NCBI GenBank assembly: GCA_964615375.1
Contig: CAZTOW010000030.1
Span: 1 to 64,000, forward strand
Direction of reading: 5' to 3'
DNA from: CAZKWG01 sp964615375
Lineage (GTDB): Bacteria; Myxococcota_A; UBA796; CAZKWG01
DNA length: 64,000 nucleotides
How positions within the stretch are numbered: position 1 is the stretch's first letter; every line of letters starts with the position of its first letter. The notes under the pieces are model-generated. The model saw only the letters and a list, made by a program, of their open reading frames with translations, searched no databases and was not told where the DNA came from. The position numbers and the translations under genes are program-made. Shown here in pieces: positions 34,166 to 41,914 of this stretch.

Positions 34166-35068
34166 GTGAATCTCACTCGTGCCCTTCTCTGCTCGGTGAC
34201 CCTGCTCGCGGCCTGTCCGCCGCCCCCACCCCCCGTCCCGGGGGCGCTCACGCCGAAGGGCGAGGTGCTCGTGGTCGTCAACGGCCAGAACATCACCCAG
34301 GACATGGTCGACGCCCAGCTCAAGCAGCTGCCGGACGACGTCAAGGCCCAGCTCGAGCGCTCGGGCGGCGTCGGTCGCATCAAGGACAACCTGATCGCCC
34401 AGGAGCTGCTCTATCAAGAGGCGCTCAAGCGCAAGGTCCATGAGAAGCCCGATCTGGCCACCGCCCTCGCCCTCGCCGAGCGCCAGGTCATCGCCCAGGC
34501 CCTGCTCAACGACATCGCCACCGAGCGGCTCACCGACGCGGCGATTCAGCAGTGGTACACGGACCACCTCGTACAGTTCAGCCGCCCCCAGGTGGACGTG
34601 AGCCTGATCGTGGTGGCCGACGAGGCCACGGGCAAGGCCCTGGTGGAGCAGGCCAAGGGCGGCGCGGACTTCGCCCAGCTCGCCCAGGCCTCCAGCCTGG
34701 ACAAGGCGTCCGGCGCCGACGGCGGCAAGCTCGGCTGGCTCTCCCAGCGCGAGCTGCGCGAGCCCCTGGCCACCCCCGTCTTCGCCGCCGCCAAGGGCGA
34801 CGTGGTCGGCCCCATCGAGACCCCGCGCGGCTGGCACATCTTCAAGATCAACGACCGCCGCGACCAGATCCCGCTCGAGGAGGTCAAGGACATGGTCCGC
34901 TCCCAGGCCCAGCGCGAGGTGCTGCAGAAGTACATCGACGAGCTGGAGAAGGGCGCGAACATCGAGCGCAAGGACGCCGCCGCCCCCGCCGCCCCTGGCG
35001 CGGCCCCCGGCGCCCCGGCCGCTCCCGCCGCCCCCGCCGCTCCCGCCGCCCCCGGTCAGGGCGGATGA
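34166..35068 (+). CDS. PpiC/SurA-type peptidyl-prolyl isomerase lipoprotein
   Basis: A 300-residue lipoprotein: MNLTRALLCSVTLLAAC with lipobox LAAC. After it come a SurA-like N-terminal chaperone part (VVVNGQNITQDMVDAQLKQL) and a parvulin domain at about 140-240 (GADFAQLAQASSLDKASG, GGKLGWLSQREL, VGPIETPRGWHIFKI). It helps outer-membrane or periplasmic proteins to fold. The last 35 residues are a Pro/Ala tail (APGAAPGAPAA). The GTG at 34166 is chosen because TGGAG lies five bases before it and the lipobox is then in place. Its stop overlaps the ATG of the next gene by four bases (ATGA), so the two are translationally coupled. Confidence 0.88.
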   Translation: MNLTRALLCSVTLLAACPPPPPPVPGALTPKGEVLVVVNGQNITQDMVDAQLKQLPDDVKAQLERSGGVGRIKDNLIAQELLYQEALKRKVHEKPDLATALALAERQVIAQALLNDIATERLTDAAIQQWYTDHLVQFSRPQVDVSLIVVADEATGKALVEQAKGGADFAQLAQASSLDKASGADGGKLGWLSQRELREPLATPVFAAAKGDVVGPIETPRGWHIFKINDRRDQIPLEEVKDMVRSQAQREVLQKYIDELEKGANIERKDAAAPAAPGAAPGAPAAPAAPAAPAAPGQGG

Positions 35069-35865
35069 GCCCCGAGCGGCGCTGGATCCTCGTGCTGGGG
35101 GCCTCGTCCGGCTTCGGCGAGGCCACCGCGCGCGCGTTCGCCCGGGAGGGCTATGACGTGCTCGGCGTCCACCTCGATCGCCGCGGCGGCATGCCGCGGG
35201 TCGAGGCGCTCATCGAGGATCTGCGCGCGCTCGGTCGCGAGGTGGCCTTCTTCAACGAGAACGCCGCGGACGACGACACGCGGGCCAGCATGATCGCGCG
35301 CATGAAGGCGCTGCTCGAGGAGAAGGGCGGGCGCATCCACGTCTTCCTGCACTCGCTGGCCTTCGGGACCCTCAAGGCCTATGTGCCGCCGCCCGGCGCG
35401 GGGGGGCGCGGGGTCACCCGCAAGCAGATGGAGATGACCCTGGACGTCATGGCCAGCAGCCTGGTGTACTGGGTCCAGGATCTCGTGGACGCCGATCTCT
35501 TCGGCAACCCGGGCCGCGTCTTCGGGCTCACCAGCACCGGCGCCCACTCCGCCTGGGCCGAGTATGGCCCCGTCTCCGCCGCCAAGTGCGCGCTGGAGGC
35601 CAACATCCGCCAGCTCTGCCTGGAGCTCGCCCCCCGCGGCATCACCGCCAACGCCGTCCTGGCGGGGGTCACCGAGACGCCCGCCCTGGCCAAGATCCCC
35701 GGCTCCGATCAGATCAAGGCCAAGGCCCTGGCCAAGAACCCCAACGGGCGGCTCACCCGCCCCGAGGACGTGGCCCAGGCCCTGCTCGCCCTCTCTGACG
35801 CCCGCGCCTACTGGATCAACGGCAACACCATCCGGGTGGATGGGGGCGAGGACTTCTGTGCGTAG
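35065..35865 (+). CDS. Short-chain dehydrogenase, FabI/FabL-like enoyl-ACP reductase
   Basis: A 266-residue SDR enzyme. The NAD(P)-binding glycine motif GASSGFG is at 12-18, and the catalytic pair Tyr167/Lys174 is in the YX6K spacing (YGPVSAAK) used by FabI and FabL enoyl reductases, not the YX3K of most SDRs. GAHSAWAEYGP and LEANIRQLCLELAPRGI also agree with FabI-like enzymes. It should reduce the enoyl group in fatty acid synthesis with NAD(P)H, though a different substrate is possible. The start overlaps the stop of the ppiC-like gene by four bases, and the 3' end overlaps the esterase gene by eight, so three genes are coupled. Confidence 0.85.
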   Translation: MSPERRWILVLGASSGFGEATARAFAREGYDVLGVHLDRRGGMPRVEALIEDLRALGREVAFFNENAADDDTRASMIARMKALLEEKGGRIHVFLHSLAFGTLKAYVPPPGAGGRGVTRKQMEMTLDVMASSLVYWVQDLVDADLFGNPGRVFGLTSTGAHSAWAEYGPVSAAKCALEANIRQLCLELAPRGITANAVLAGVTETPALAKIPGSDQIKAKALAKNPNGRLTRPEDVAQALLALSDARAYWINGNTIRVDGGEDFCA

Positions 35866-37096
35866 GCTGGCCGGGCTGTGCCTGCTGTGCGCCTGCGACG
35901 GCGGCAAGCTCCTGGTGCTGGACGACACCGGGACCCCCGATGACACCGCGGGCGACACCGCCGGCGGTGCGGATCCGGGCGAGGACGAGGCGACCCTGCG
36001 CGCCGCCATCGCGGGTGAGCGCGACGCCGAGGGCGCGCTCGCCGCCGTGGCGGACTCGGGCGGGCTGCCCGTGCGCACGGAGGACGGCACCTTCCTGTTC
36101 GCCTGCACCTGCGGGGACGGCACCTGGTACCTCGCGGGCGACCACGAGGGCTGGACCGGCCAGGAGATGACGAAGTCCGGCGATCTCTGGTGGATCGAGG
36201 TGGAGATCGCCGAGCCCGACGGCAGCCTCTACAAGTTCACCGACCAGGAGAGCTGGATCCCCGACCCCTGGGGGCGGCGCTACGGCTACGACGACTACGG
36301 CGAGTACTCCCTGGTCCGGTCCAGCGCGGCCCACCTGGAGCGCTGGTACGACGTCTCCGGCGAGGGGCTGGTGGCCCGCGACCTGCAGGTCTGGGTGCCC
36401 GCGGACGGCGCGTTCACGCACGCGCTCTACGCGCACGACGGCCAGAACCTCTTCGACCCCAACGCCTTCTGGGGCGGCTGGCGCCTCGACGAGAGCCTGC
36501 CCGACGGGGTCCTGGTGGTGGGCATCGACAACACCGTGGATCGGATGGAGGAGTACACCCACACCACCGATCGCATCAGCGGCACTACCTACGGCGGCGA
36601 GGGCGACGCCTACGCCCGCCTGGTGGAGGAGACCGTGCGCCCGATGATGGAGCGCGCCTACGGCGAGGCCGAGGTGACCGGGACCATGGGCTCCTCGCTC
36701 GGGGGGCTCATCTCCTTCTACATCGCCGACCAGTACCCGGGCCGCTACGACATGGCGATCAGCCTGTCGGGCACGATGGGCTGGGGCTCCATCGGCTCGG
36801 ACAACCCGACCATGCTCGACCTCTACGCCGACGCGGGCCACCGCGGCGTCGCGCTCTACCTGGACTCCGGCGGCGAGGGCCCCTGCGAGGACAGCGACGG
36901 CGACGGCCTCGAGGACGACTCGTCGGAGGCCTACGACAACTACTGTGAGAACCGCCAGCTCGCCGACGTCCTGGAGGGCGTGGGCTACGTCTATGAGGAA
37001 GACCTCTGGCACTGGTGGGAAGAGGGCGCCGAGCACAACGAGGCCGAGTGGGCCGCGCGCGTGTGGCGTCCTCTCACGATCTTCGCCTCTCTCTGA
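35858..37096 (+). CDS. Esterase-like alpha/beta hydrolase lipoprotein with N-terminal E-set/CBM48-like domain
   Basis: A 412-residue lipoprotein (lipobox LCAC, Cys13). After an acidic linker, residues 90-165 resemble an E-set/CBM48-type domain (FACTCGDGTWYLAGDHEGW). The C-terminal part is an esterase D/Fes-like alpha/beta hydrolase: DLQVWVPADG, YAHDGQNLFD and the nucleophile elbow GSSLGG at about 278. Related enzymes hydrolyse enterochelin, feruloyl or acetyl esters; the substrate here is unknown. An Asp-rich CEDSDGDGLEDD loop may bind calcium. The GTG start is chosen because the lipobox is correctly placed; it overlaps the SDR gene by eight bases. Confidence 0.82.
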   Translation: MRRLAGLCLLCACDGGKLLVLDDTGTPDDTAGDTAGGADPGEDEATLRAAIAGERDAEGALAAVADSGGLPVRTEDGTFLFACTCGDGTWYLAGDHEGWTGQEMTKSGDLWWIEVEIAEPDGSLYKFTDQESWIPDPWGRRYGYDDYGEYSLVRSSAAHLERWYDVSGEGLVARDLQVWVPADGAFTHALYAHDGQNLFDPNAFWGGWRLDESLPDGVLVVGIDNTVDRMEEYTHTTDRISGTTYGGEGDAYARLVEETVRPMMERAYGEAEVTGTMGSSLGGLISFYIADQYPGRYDMAISLSGTMGWGSIGSDNPTMLDLYADAGHRGVALYLDSGGEGPCEDSDGDGLEDDSSEAYDNYCENRQLADVLEGVGYVYEEDLWHWWEEGAEHNEAEWAARVWRPLTIFASL

Positions 37097-37109
37097 CTGG
37101 AGCCTGCTC

Positions 37110-38219
37110 ATGAAACGCCTCTTCGTCCTCCCCTTCCTCGCCTTCCTGGCCTGCTCCACCCCCAAGGAGGGTCAGTCGGCGAGCACCGGGGTCCAAGCCG
37201 CGGAGGCGAAGGCGCCCGCGCCGGCCCAGACCGCGCCGGCCGCCAGCGCCCCCGGCGAGCCCGCGGCCGACACCGTCATCGCCACCTGGGAGGGCGGCAA
37301 GGTCACCTACGGCGAGCTCAAGCAGAGCATCAGCAACGAGCTCATCAAGCTGGAGGTGGACTACCTCACCGGCCGCTACGAGGCCCAGTCCAACGCCCTC
37401 CAGGACATGGTCATGACCCAGCTCCTGGAGGCTGAGGCCAAGAAGCGCGGCCTCGCCGACGCCAACGCCCTGCTCGCCGCGGAGGTGCGCGAGAAGGTGG
37501 CCGACCCGACCGACGCCGAGGTGGCGGAGTTCTACCCGCAGGTGCAGCGCCAGCTCCGCAACAAGCCGCTGGAGGAGGTGCGCGACCAGGTCAAGGGCGC
37601 GCTGCGGCAGAAGCGGGAGCGCGAGCGCTTCATGGCCTACATCGACGAGGTCAAGAAGAACGCCGGCCTTCAGCTCACGCTGCCCATGCCCGACCTGCCG
37701 CGCATGAACGTGAGCGTGGACGACGATCCCGCGCGCGGGGCGGCGGACGCCAAGGTCACCATCGTGCAGTTCGCCGACTTCCAGTGCCCCTACTGCGGCA
37801 AGGCCAACGAGACCGTGCAGCAGGTCATGAAGGACTACGACGGCAAGGTCAAGATGGTCTTCCGCGACTTCCCGCTCGGCTTCCACGAGCGCGCCGTGCC
37901 CGCCGCGGTCGCGGTCAACTGCGCCGCCGACCAGGGCAAGTACTGGGAGATGTTCGACCAGGTCATGCCCGACCAGCGCAAGCTCTCCGACGAGGATCTC
38001 ACGGCCTACGCGAAGAACGCGAAGCTGAACCTGGAGAAGTGGAACGCCTGCCGCGCCGATCCCGCGCGCGCCGAGGAGGTCGCCAAGGATCAGGCGGACG
38101 GGCAGTCCCTCGGCGTCACCGGCACGCCCGCCTTCTTCATCAACGGCATCATGCTCTCGGGCGCGCAGCCCTACGAGCAGTTCAAGAGCGTCATCGACCG
38201 CGAGCTGGCCGGGGGCTGA
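37110..38219 (+). CDS. Lipoprotein with SurA-like N-terminal part and DsbA-type thioredoxin domain
   Basis: A 369-residue lipoprotein (lipobox FLAC, with MKRLFVLPFLAFLAC). Residues 50-195 match the N-terminal chaperone core of SurA (IATWEGGKVTYGELKQSI, DMVMTQLLEAEAKKRG). From about 200 the DsbA fold appears: FADFQCPYCGKA (CPYC at 226-229), then TGTPAFFINGIML with the cis-Pro. It probably joins foldase and disulfide oxidation or isomerisation in one envelope protein. It stands 13 nt after the esterase gene, and a hairpin follows it, so it is likely the last gene of the PpiC-SDR-esterase run. Confidence 0.87.
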   Translation: MKRLFVLPFLAFLACSTPKEGQSASTGVQAAEAKAPAPAQTAPAASAPGEPAADTVIATWEGGKVTYGELKQSISNELIKLEVDYLTGRYEAQSNALQDMVMTQLLEAEAKKRGLADANALLAAEVREKVADPTDAEVAEFYPQVQRQLRNKPLEEVRDQVKGALRQKRERERFMAYIDEVKKNAGLQLTLPMPDLPRMNVSVDDDPARGAADAKVTIVQFADFQCPYCGKANETVQQVMKDYDGKVKMVFRDFPLGFHERAVPAAVAVNCAADQGKYWEMFDQVMPDQRKLSDEDLTAYAKNAKLNLEKWNACRADPARAEEVAKDQADGQSLGVTGTPAFFINGIMLSGAQPYEQFKSVIDRELAGG

Positions 38220-38230
38220 AGCCGGGCCTC

Positions 38231-38261
38231 GAAGGGGGGGCTCCGCGGAGGCCCCTCCTTC
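38231..38261 (+). terminator. Hairpin after the DsbA-type gene
   Basis: A GC-rich stem with near-perfect arms (gaagg... and ...ccttc around ctccgcggag) and two mismatches, 12 nt after the stop codon. There is no T-tract, so it may be a Rho-linked or processing hairpin; a U-independent terminator is also possible. Confidence 0.5.
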
Positions 38262-38333
38262 GGTGGATCGATCTCGTTACTTTCGCTTGATGTTGCCGTC
38301 GGGCTGGTTCATGATGGCCGCCTGGAGGTGAAC

Positions 38334-39345
38334 ATGAGATCAGGTGTCGGCCTCCTCGCGCTCGCGCTGCTGCTGGGCTGCGGGGGCGAGGAGGGGGAGA
38401 AGAAGGGTGAGTGCTCTGACGGGGCGGACAACGACAAGGACGGCCTGACGGACTGCGACGACAACGGCTGCGACGGCTGGGCGGAGTGCGTGACCGGCGA
38501 GACCGGCGACACCGACACNNNNNNNNNNNNNNNNNNNNNNNNNNNNNNNNNNNNNNNNNNNNNNNNNNNNNNNNNNNNNNNNNNNNNNNNNNNNNNNNNN
38601 NNNNNNNNNNNNNNNNNNGGACACCGACACGGACACCGACACGGACACCGACACGGACACCGACACGGACACCGACACGGACACCAGCGTCAACGACTGC
38701 TCGGGGAACGGCACGGTCAGCGGCACGGTCACCGGGACCTCGGTCTCGCTCACGACCTTCGCCTGGGCGGTCACCTCGCGCGGGCCGATCATCATCGGCC
38801 TCGACTCGGGTGACGCCTGCCGGCGCGTCGGCGAGCTCTCCGGCGACACCTCCAGCATCAAGTACATGCAGGCGGGCATCCAGGGCGGCTTCCCCTCCGA
38901 GGCCACCACCCTGGAGATCAAGGAGATGACGGGCGGCGGTGGCGAGCCGGGCGGCGAAGGCGGCCCGGGCGGCGCGGACACCGGGGCTCCCCCGGGACGG
39001 CCGGCGCCCCCCATGCCCGACACCGGCATGCCGCCTCCTCCGGACCCGTACATGGTGCTGGACGTCTACCTCTCGGGCACGGCGACCTCGGCGACCGGCG
39101 GGTCGGCCTCCATCGGCACCCCCGCGCTCAGCGAGGACCTCGAGGTCAGCTCCATCAGCGCGACCTTCTCCAGCGGCTCGCTCTCGGGCAGCTTCAACGC
39201 CTGCTACTGCCCGGAGATCGACTCGATCCTGGGCGGCGGCTCGGGCGGCGAGCCCGGCGGTGAGGGCGGCGCGGGCGGTGAGCCCGGCGCCGAGGGCGGC
39301 TCGGGCGGGGCCGACACGGGCGGACCCCCGCCTGCGGCCCGCTAG
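38334..39345 (+). CDS. Lipoprotein with an Asp-Thr repeat, interrupted by an assembly gap
   Basis: A lipoprotein (MRSGVGLLALALLLGC) with an acidic region (CSDGADNDKDGLTDCDDNG) and then a run of DTDT repeats. The run is interrupted by 100 N. Left of the gap the reading frame is that of the start codon, and right of it the open frame is shifted relative to the nominal 100-nt gap, so the gap size is wrong and the frame resumes in DTDTDT, then NDCSGNGTVSGTV. The C-terminal part contains Gly-rich GGEGGPGGADTGAPPG and GGEPGGEGG runs. Function unknown, probably surface-exposed. GGAGG lies five bases before the ATG. Confidence 0.78.
38519..38618. other. Assembly gap of 100 N
   Basis: Exactly 100 N inside the tandem-repeat part of a lipoprotein gene. 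The round number indicates a scaffolding placeholder, not a measured length. Confidence 0.95.
38619..38690 (+). repeat. 12-bp tandem repeats (ggacaccgacac) encoding Asp-Thr
   Basis: At least five and a half complete copies right of the gap, and traces of the same unit just left of it. This is what made the assembly break. The true copy number cannot be known from the sequence. Confidence 0.9.
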
Positions 39346-39364
39346 CCGCCAGCCCCCGGTAGAC

Positions 39365-39604
39365 CTGGAGACCGCGCTCGAGGAGGCCCTCCTCGACGCG
39401 GTCGCCGGAGAGCCGCGCAGCCCCCTGCTGGCCCGCCGACTGGAGACGGTCGCGCGGGCCATGCTCTATCGGTACGGCGTGACCGGCGCCCAGGTGAGCG
39501 CCCGCCTCGTCCCCGGCGGCGTGGACGTGAGCGTGCTGCTGCCGCCCAGCGCCCCCCGCGTGCAGCAGATCAATATTCGGCTGGGGCGGGCTTCTTCTTC
39601 GTGA
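39365..39604 (+). CDS. Small open reading frame with coding-like codon use but no usual start
   Basis: A frame that ends at the stop 39602-39604 and reads DLETALEEALLDAVAGE, AMLYRYGVTGAQVSARL and RVQQINIRLG. Third positions are almost all G or C, as in real genes here. There is no ATG, GTG or TTG between the upstream lipoprotein stop and 39461, so the start would be CTG (39365 or upstream), an internal ATG at 39461, or the frame is a remnant. It overlaps the convergent exported-protein gene by 35 nt. No family recognised. Confidence 0.4.
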   Translation: METALEEALLDAVAGEPRSPLLARRLETVARAMLYRYGVTGAQVSARLVPGGVDVSVLLPPSAPRVQQINIRLGRASSS

Positions 39605-40748
39605 GGCTCCTCACGATGAGCGCGAGGATGACCAGCGGGACGCCCACGCAGACCAGGCCCAGCGGGCTCAGGAGCTTGTGGCGGAGGTAGTAGCCCACCC
39701 AGCGGTCGAGCCCGATCTGTGGCTTCCCGCCGTTGTCCCCGGTGAACTGGACCGTGGGGAGCAGGCGCCCCAGGTCCGCGTCCAGCGCGGGCCCGTCCAG
39801 GTGGCTGGCGTAGGCCCAGATCTTGATGACCTTGGCGACCCCGTAGGGCGCCACCACCAGGCGGATCTGCTCCTTGTCCTGAGCCGGCCGGAAGTAAAAG
39901 CCCGTCCGGTCGCCGACCTGCGCCGGCTCCGCCGCGGCCACCGGCGGCTCGAGCTTGCCGAAGAACTGCTCGCGCACGGCGGGCTCCTCGTCGGCGAAGG
40001 AGAGCTCGTCCACCGGGCCCAGGTACAGCGCGCCCTCGCAGGCGAAGATCACGTCCGGGTCGCCGTCGGGGGCCGGGCGGATCCCCGACCAGCACCTCGC
40101 CGGGTCCAGCTCCTCCTCGCCCATCTTCGCCGTCACGCTCAGCACCCCGGGCAGCTCCTCGGCCAGGGGCGGGCGCCAGCCGTCGGGGAGCGTGGCGGCG
40201 AAGCCCGCGGGCGTGGAGAGCTGCGGGCCGGGGAGCGCCAGCGGCCCCTTCTCCACCGTCAGCGTGTTCAGGATCTCGTCGAGCTCGCGCTGGGAGCGGT
40301 CGGAGACGCGCGCGAGGCTGATCGTGTACAGGTGGAGCACCTGGCCCGGACCCTCGAAGGCCGCGCCGTGATAGACCGCCTGGAAGGCTCCGCCGCTGCG
40401 CGGGCGCATGCTGAGCTCCACCCGCGCCGTGGGTCGGCCCGCCACCTTCTCCACCGCCACGCGCTCAATCTTGATGTCGGCGAAGCCCTCCTTCTCCATG
40501 GTCTTCGCGTACATCTCGGCCCAGCCGCGCGCGTTCGCTTCGGTCACCGGCAGCTGGTAGGGCGTGGACCAGACCTTGAGCTGCGTGCCGTCCTTGGACT
40601 TCCCGCTGAAGTCGTAGTTCGACCACATCCCGTCCGCCCAGCGCTTGTCGAGCTGGATGGTGATGCCGATGTCGGGCATCGCGTAGGGCTGGGTGGCGGC
40701 GCGGGCGTCGGGCGCGGCGAGCGTGAGGCACAGGATCAGGGGAAGCAC
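39570..40748 (-). CDS. Exported protein with C-terminal membrane anchor
   Basis: A 392-residue protein, not recognised. It has a signal peptide (MLPLILCLTLAAPDARA), then a beta-rich region and a C-terminal transmembrane segment (LLSPLGLVCVGVPLVILALI) followed by basic residues RSLTKKK, a stop-transfer pattern that places the body in the periplasm. Two similar blocks, at about 27-155 and 175-355, suggest an internal duplication (SGKSKDGTQLKV, TARVELSMRP). A GTG start with GGAG twelve bases before it. It is divergent from the pseudouridine synthase gene; promoter boxes of both lie at 40783-40812. Confidence 0.7.
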   Translation of the reverse strand: MLPLILCLTLAAPDARAATQPYAMPDIGITIQLDKRWADGMWSNYDFSGKSKDGTQLKVWSTPYQLPVTEANARGWAEMYAKTMEKEGFADIKIERVAVEKVAGRPTARVELSMRPRSGGAFQAVYHGAAFEGPGQVLHLYTISLARVSDRSQRELDEILNTLTVEKGPLALPGPQLSTPAGFAATLPDGWRPPLAEELPGVLSVTAKMGEEELDPARCWSGIRPAPDGDPDVIFACEGALYLGPVDELSFADEEPAVREQFFGKLEPPVAAAEPAQVGDRTGFYFRPAQDKEQIRLVVAPYGVAKVIKIWAYASHLDGPALDADLGRLLPTVQFTGDNGGKPQIGLDRWVGYYLRHKLLSPLGLVCVGVPLVILALIVRSLTKKKPAPAEY

Positions 40749-40782
40749 GGCGTGGGTCTCCGGGGCTTGGACGTCGGGACAG

Positions 40783-40792
40783 AGGCTAACGC
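40783..40792 (-). promoter_or_regulatory. -10-like box GCGTTAGCCT of the exported-protein gene
   Basis: On the minus strand, 34 nt upstream of the GTG at 40748. The plus-strand box of the divergent pseudouridine synthase gene is only 10 nt away. Confidence 0.4.
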
Positions 40793-40802
40793 ACGACCCG
40801 GC

Positions 40803-40812
40803 GGGTTACACC
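40803..40812 (+). promoter_or_regulatory. -10-like box GGGTTACACC
   Basis: Lies 16 nt upstream of the ATG at 40829 and matches the box at 13248. It is divergent to the box at 40783. Confidence 0.4.
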
Positions 40813-40828
40813 TGTCGCCGGAGACCCG

Positions 40829-41692
40829 ATGCGACACCGCTTCAACGCCGCGCGAGAGGACAGGTTGGACAGGCTCCTCGCCGATCAGACCCCGCTGTCC
40901 CGCCACCGCGCGCGGCGCGTGGTCGAGCAGGGCGGCGTGCGCGTCGACGGGGAGCCCGCCCGCGAGCCCTGGACCCGCGTCAGCGCGGGCGCCCTGGTCG
41001 AGGTGCGCAACGTCCCCGCCCCCGACCGCGCCCCGCCCCTCACCGAGCGCTACCGTGACCGCTGGGTGCTCGTGATCGACAAGCCCGCGGGCCTGCCCTC
41101 CCAGCCCACCCGCGAGGGCGGGCGCCTGCACGTCCTGGGCATCCTGCAGGGCCGCGAGCGCTACGTGGGCCTGCACCACCGCCTCGACACCCCCGCCTCC
41201 GGGCTCCTGCTGCTCACGCTGGACCCCGCGGCCAACGCCCCCGTCGCCCGCGCGCTCCAGGAGCACACCATGCGGCGCCTCTACCTGGCGGTCGTGCTGG
41301 GAGACCCGGGCGAGCAGGGGAGCTGGGACGCCCCCGTGGACGGCGATCCGGCCCTGACCCGCTGGCGGCGGCTCGGGTGCGGACAGGGCCGGAGCGCGCT
41401 GCTGGTCTCCCTGGAGACCGGGCGCACCCACCAGATCCGGCGGCACGCCGCCGAGAGCGGCCACCCGCTGCTCGGGGACCGGCGCTACGGCGGCGCGGCG
41501 GGTCGGGCGGCGCCTCGTCTCGCCCTGCACGCCGTCGGGCTCTCGCTGGCCCACCCATTTCGAGGCGATCCGCTGGCCGTGCTCGCGCCCGTCCCGGAGG
41601 ACCTCGAGGAGACGCTGCGCGCCGCGGGGCTCCCCGCCGACTGGAAAGCCGCGGTGGAGGAGGCTCTCGCCGCGCCCGCACCGGCCCCCTGA
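40829..41692 (+). CDS. RluA-family RNA pseudouridine synthase
   Basis: A 287-residue enzyme. Residues about 10-60 form an S4-like RNA-binding domain (LSRHRARRVVEQGGVRVDGE). The synthase core follows: LVIDKPAGLPSQPT, the catalytic HRLDTPASG (Asp120) and TGRTHQIRRHAAE near the C terminus. It converts uridine to pseudouridine in rRNA or tRNA; RluA-type paralogues differ in target and this one cannot be assigned. The ATG is preceded by CGGAGAC and lies 80 nt from the divergent start. Confidence 0.88.
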   Translation: MRHRFNAAREDRLDRLLADQTPLSRHRARRVVEQGGVRVDGEPAREPWTRVSAGALVEVRNVPAPDRAPPLTERYRDRWVLVIDKPAGLPSQPTREGGRLHVLGILQGRERYVGLHHRLDTPASGLLLLTLDPAANAPVARALQEHTMRRLYLAVVLGDPGEQGSWDAPVDGDPALTRWRRLGCGQGRSALLVSLETGRTHQIRRHAAESGHPLLGDRRYGGAAGRAAPRLALHAVGLSLAHPFRGDPLAVLAPVPEDLEETLRAAGLPADWKAAVEEALAAPAPAP

Positions 41693-41868
41693 GCGAGCCG
41701 CGCCGAGTCGGTAACGGGGCCGACCTGAGCCCCGGCTCAGTGAAAGAGCGCCCGCCCCGCGAGGGGTCGCTCCTGAATTTGCAGGGAAGACGTATCGTTC
41801 CCACGCGCGAAGCCTGGGGAGACCGTGAGGCTGTCTGGCGGGTGTGCGATCTCACCCCGTCAGAAGGT

Positions 41869-41877
41869 GCTATGGTC
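41869..41877 (+). promoter_or_regulatory. -10-like GCTATGGTC before the OmpA-type gene
   Basis: Lies 37 nt upstream of the ATG at 41915. The identical nonamer occurs on the minus strand at 44584-44592 upstream of the lipoprotein gene that converges with it. Confidence 0.4.
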
Positions 41878-41914
41878 TGCGCTCAGGAACACATGCCCAG
41901 CGGAGAATCGTCTG

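Noticed and set aside
38866..39345. A separate gene starting at the ATG 38866 right of the gap
   Set aside because: The same frame continues upstream through the DT repeat to the gap, so this is the C-terminal part of the lipoprotein at 38334.
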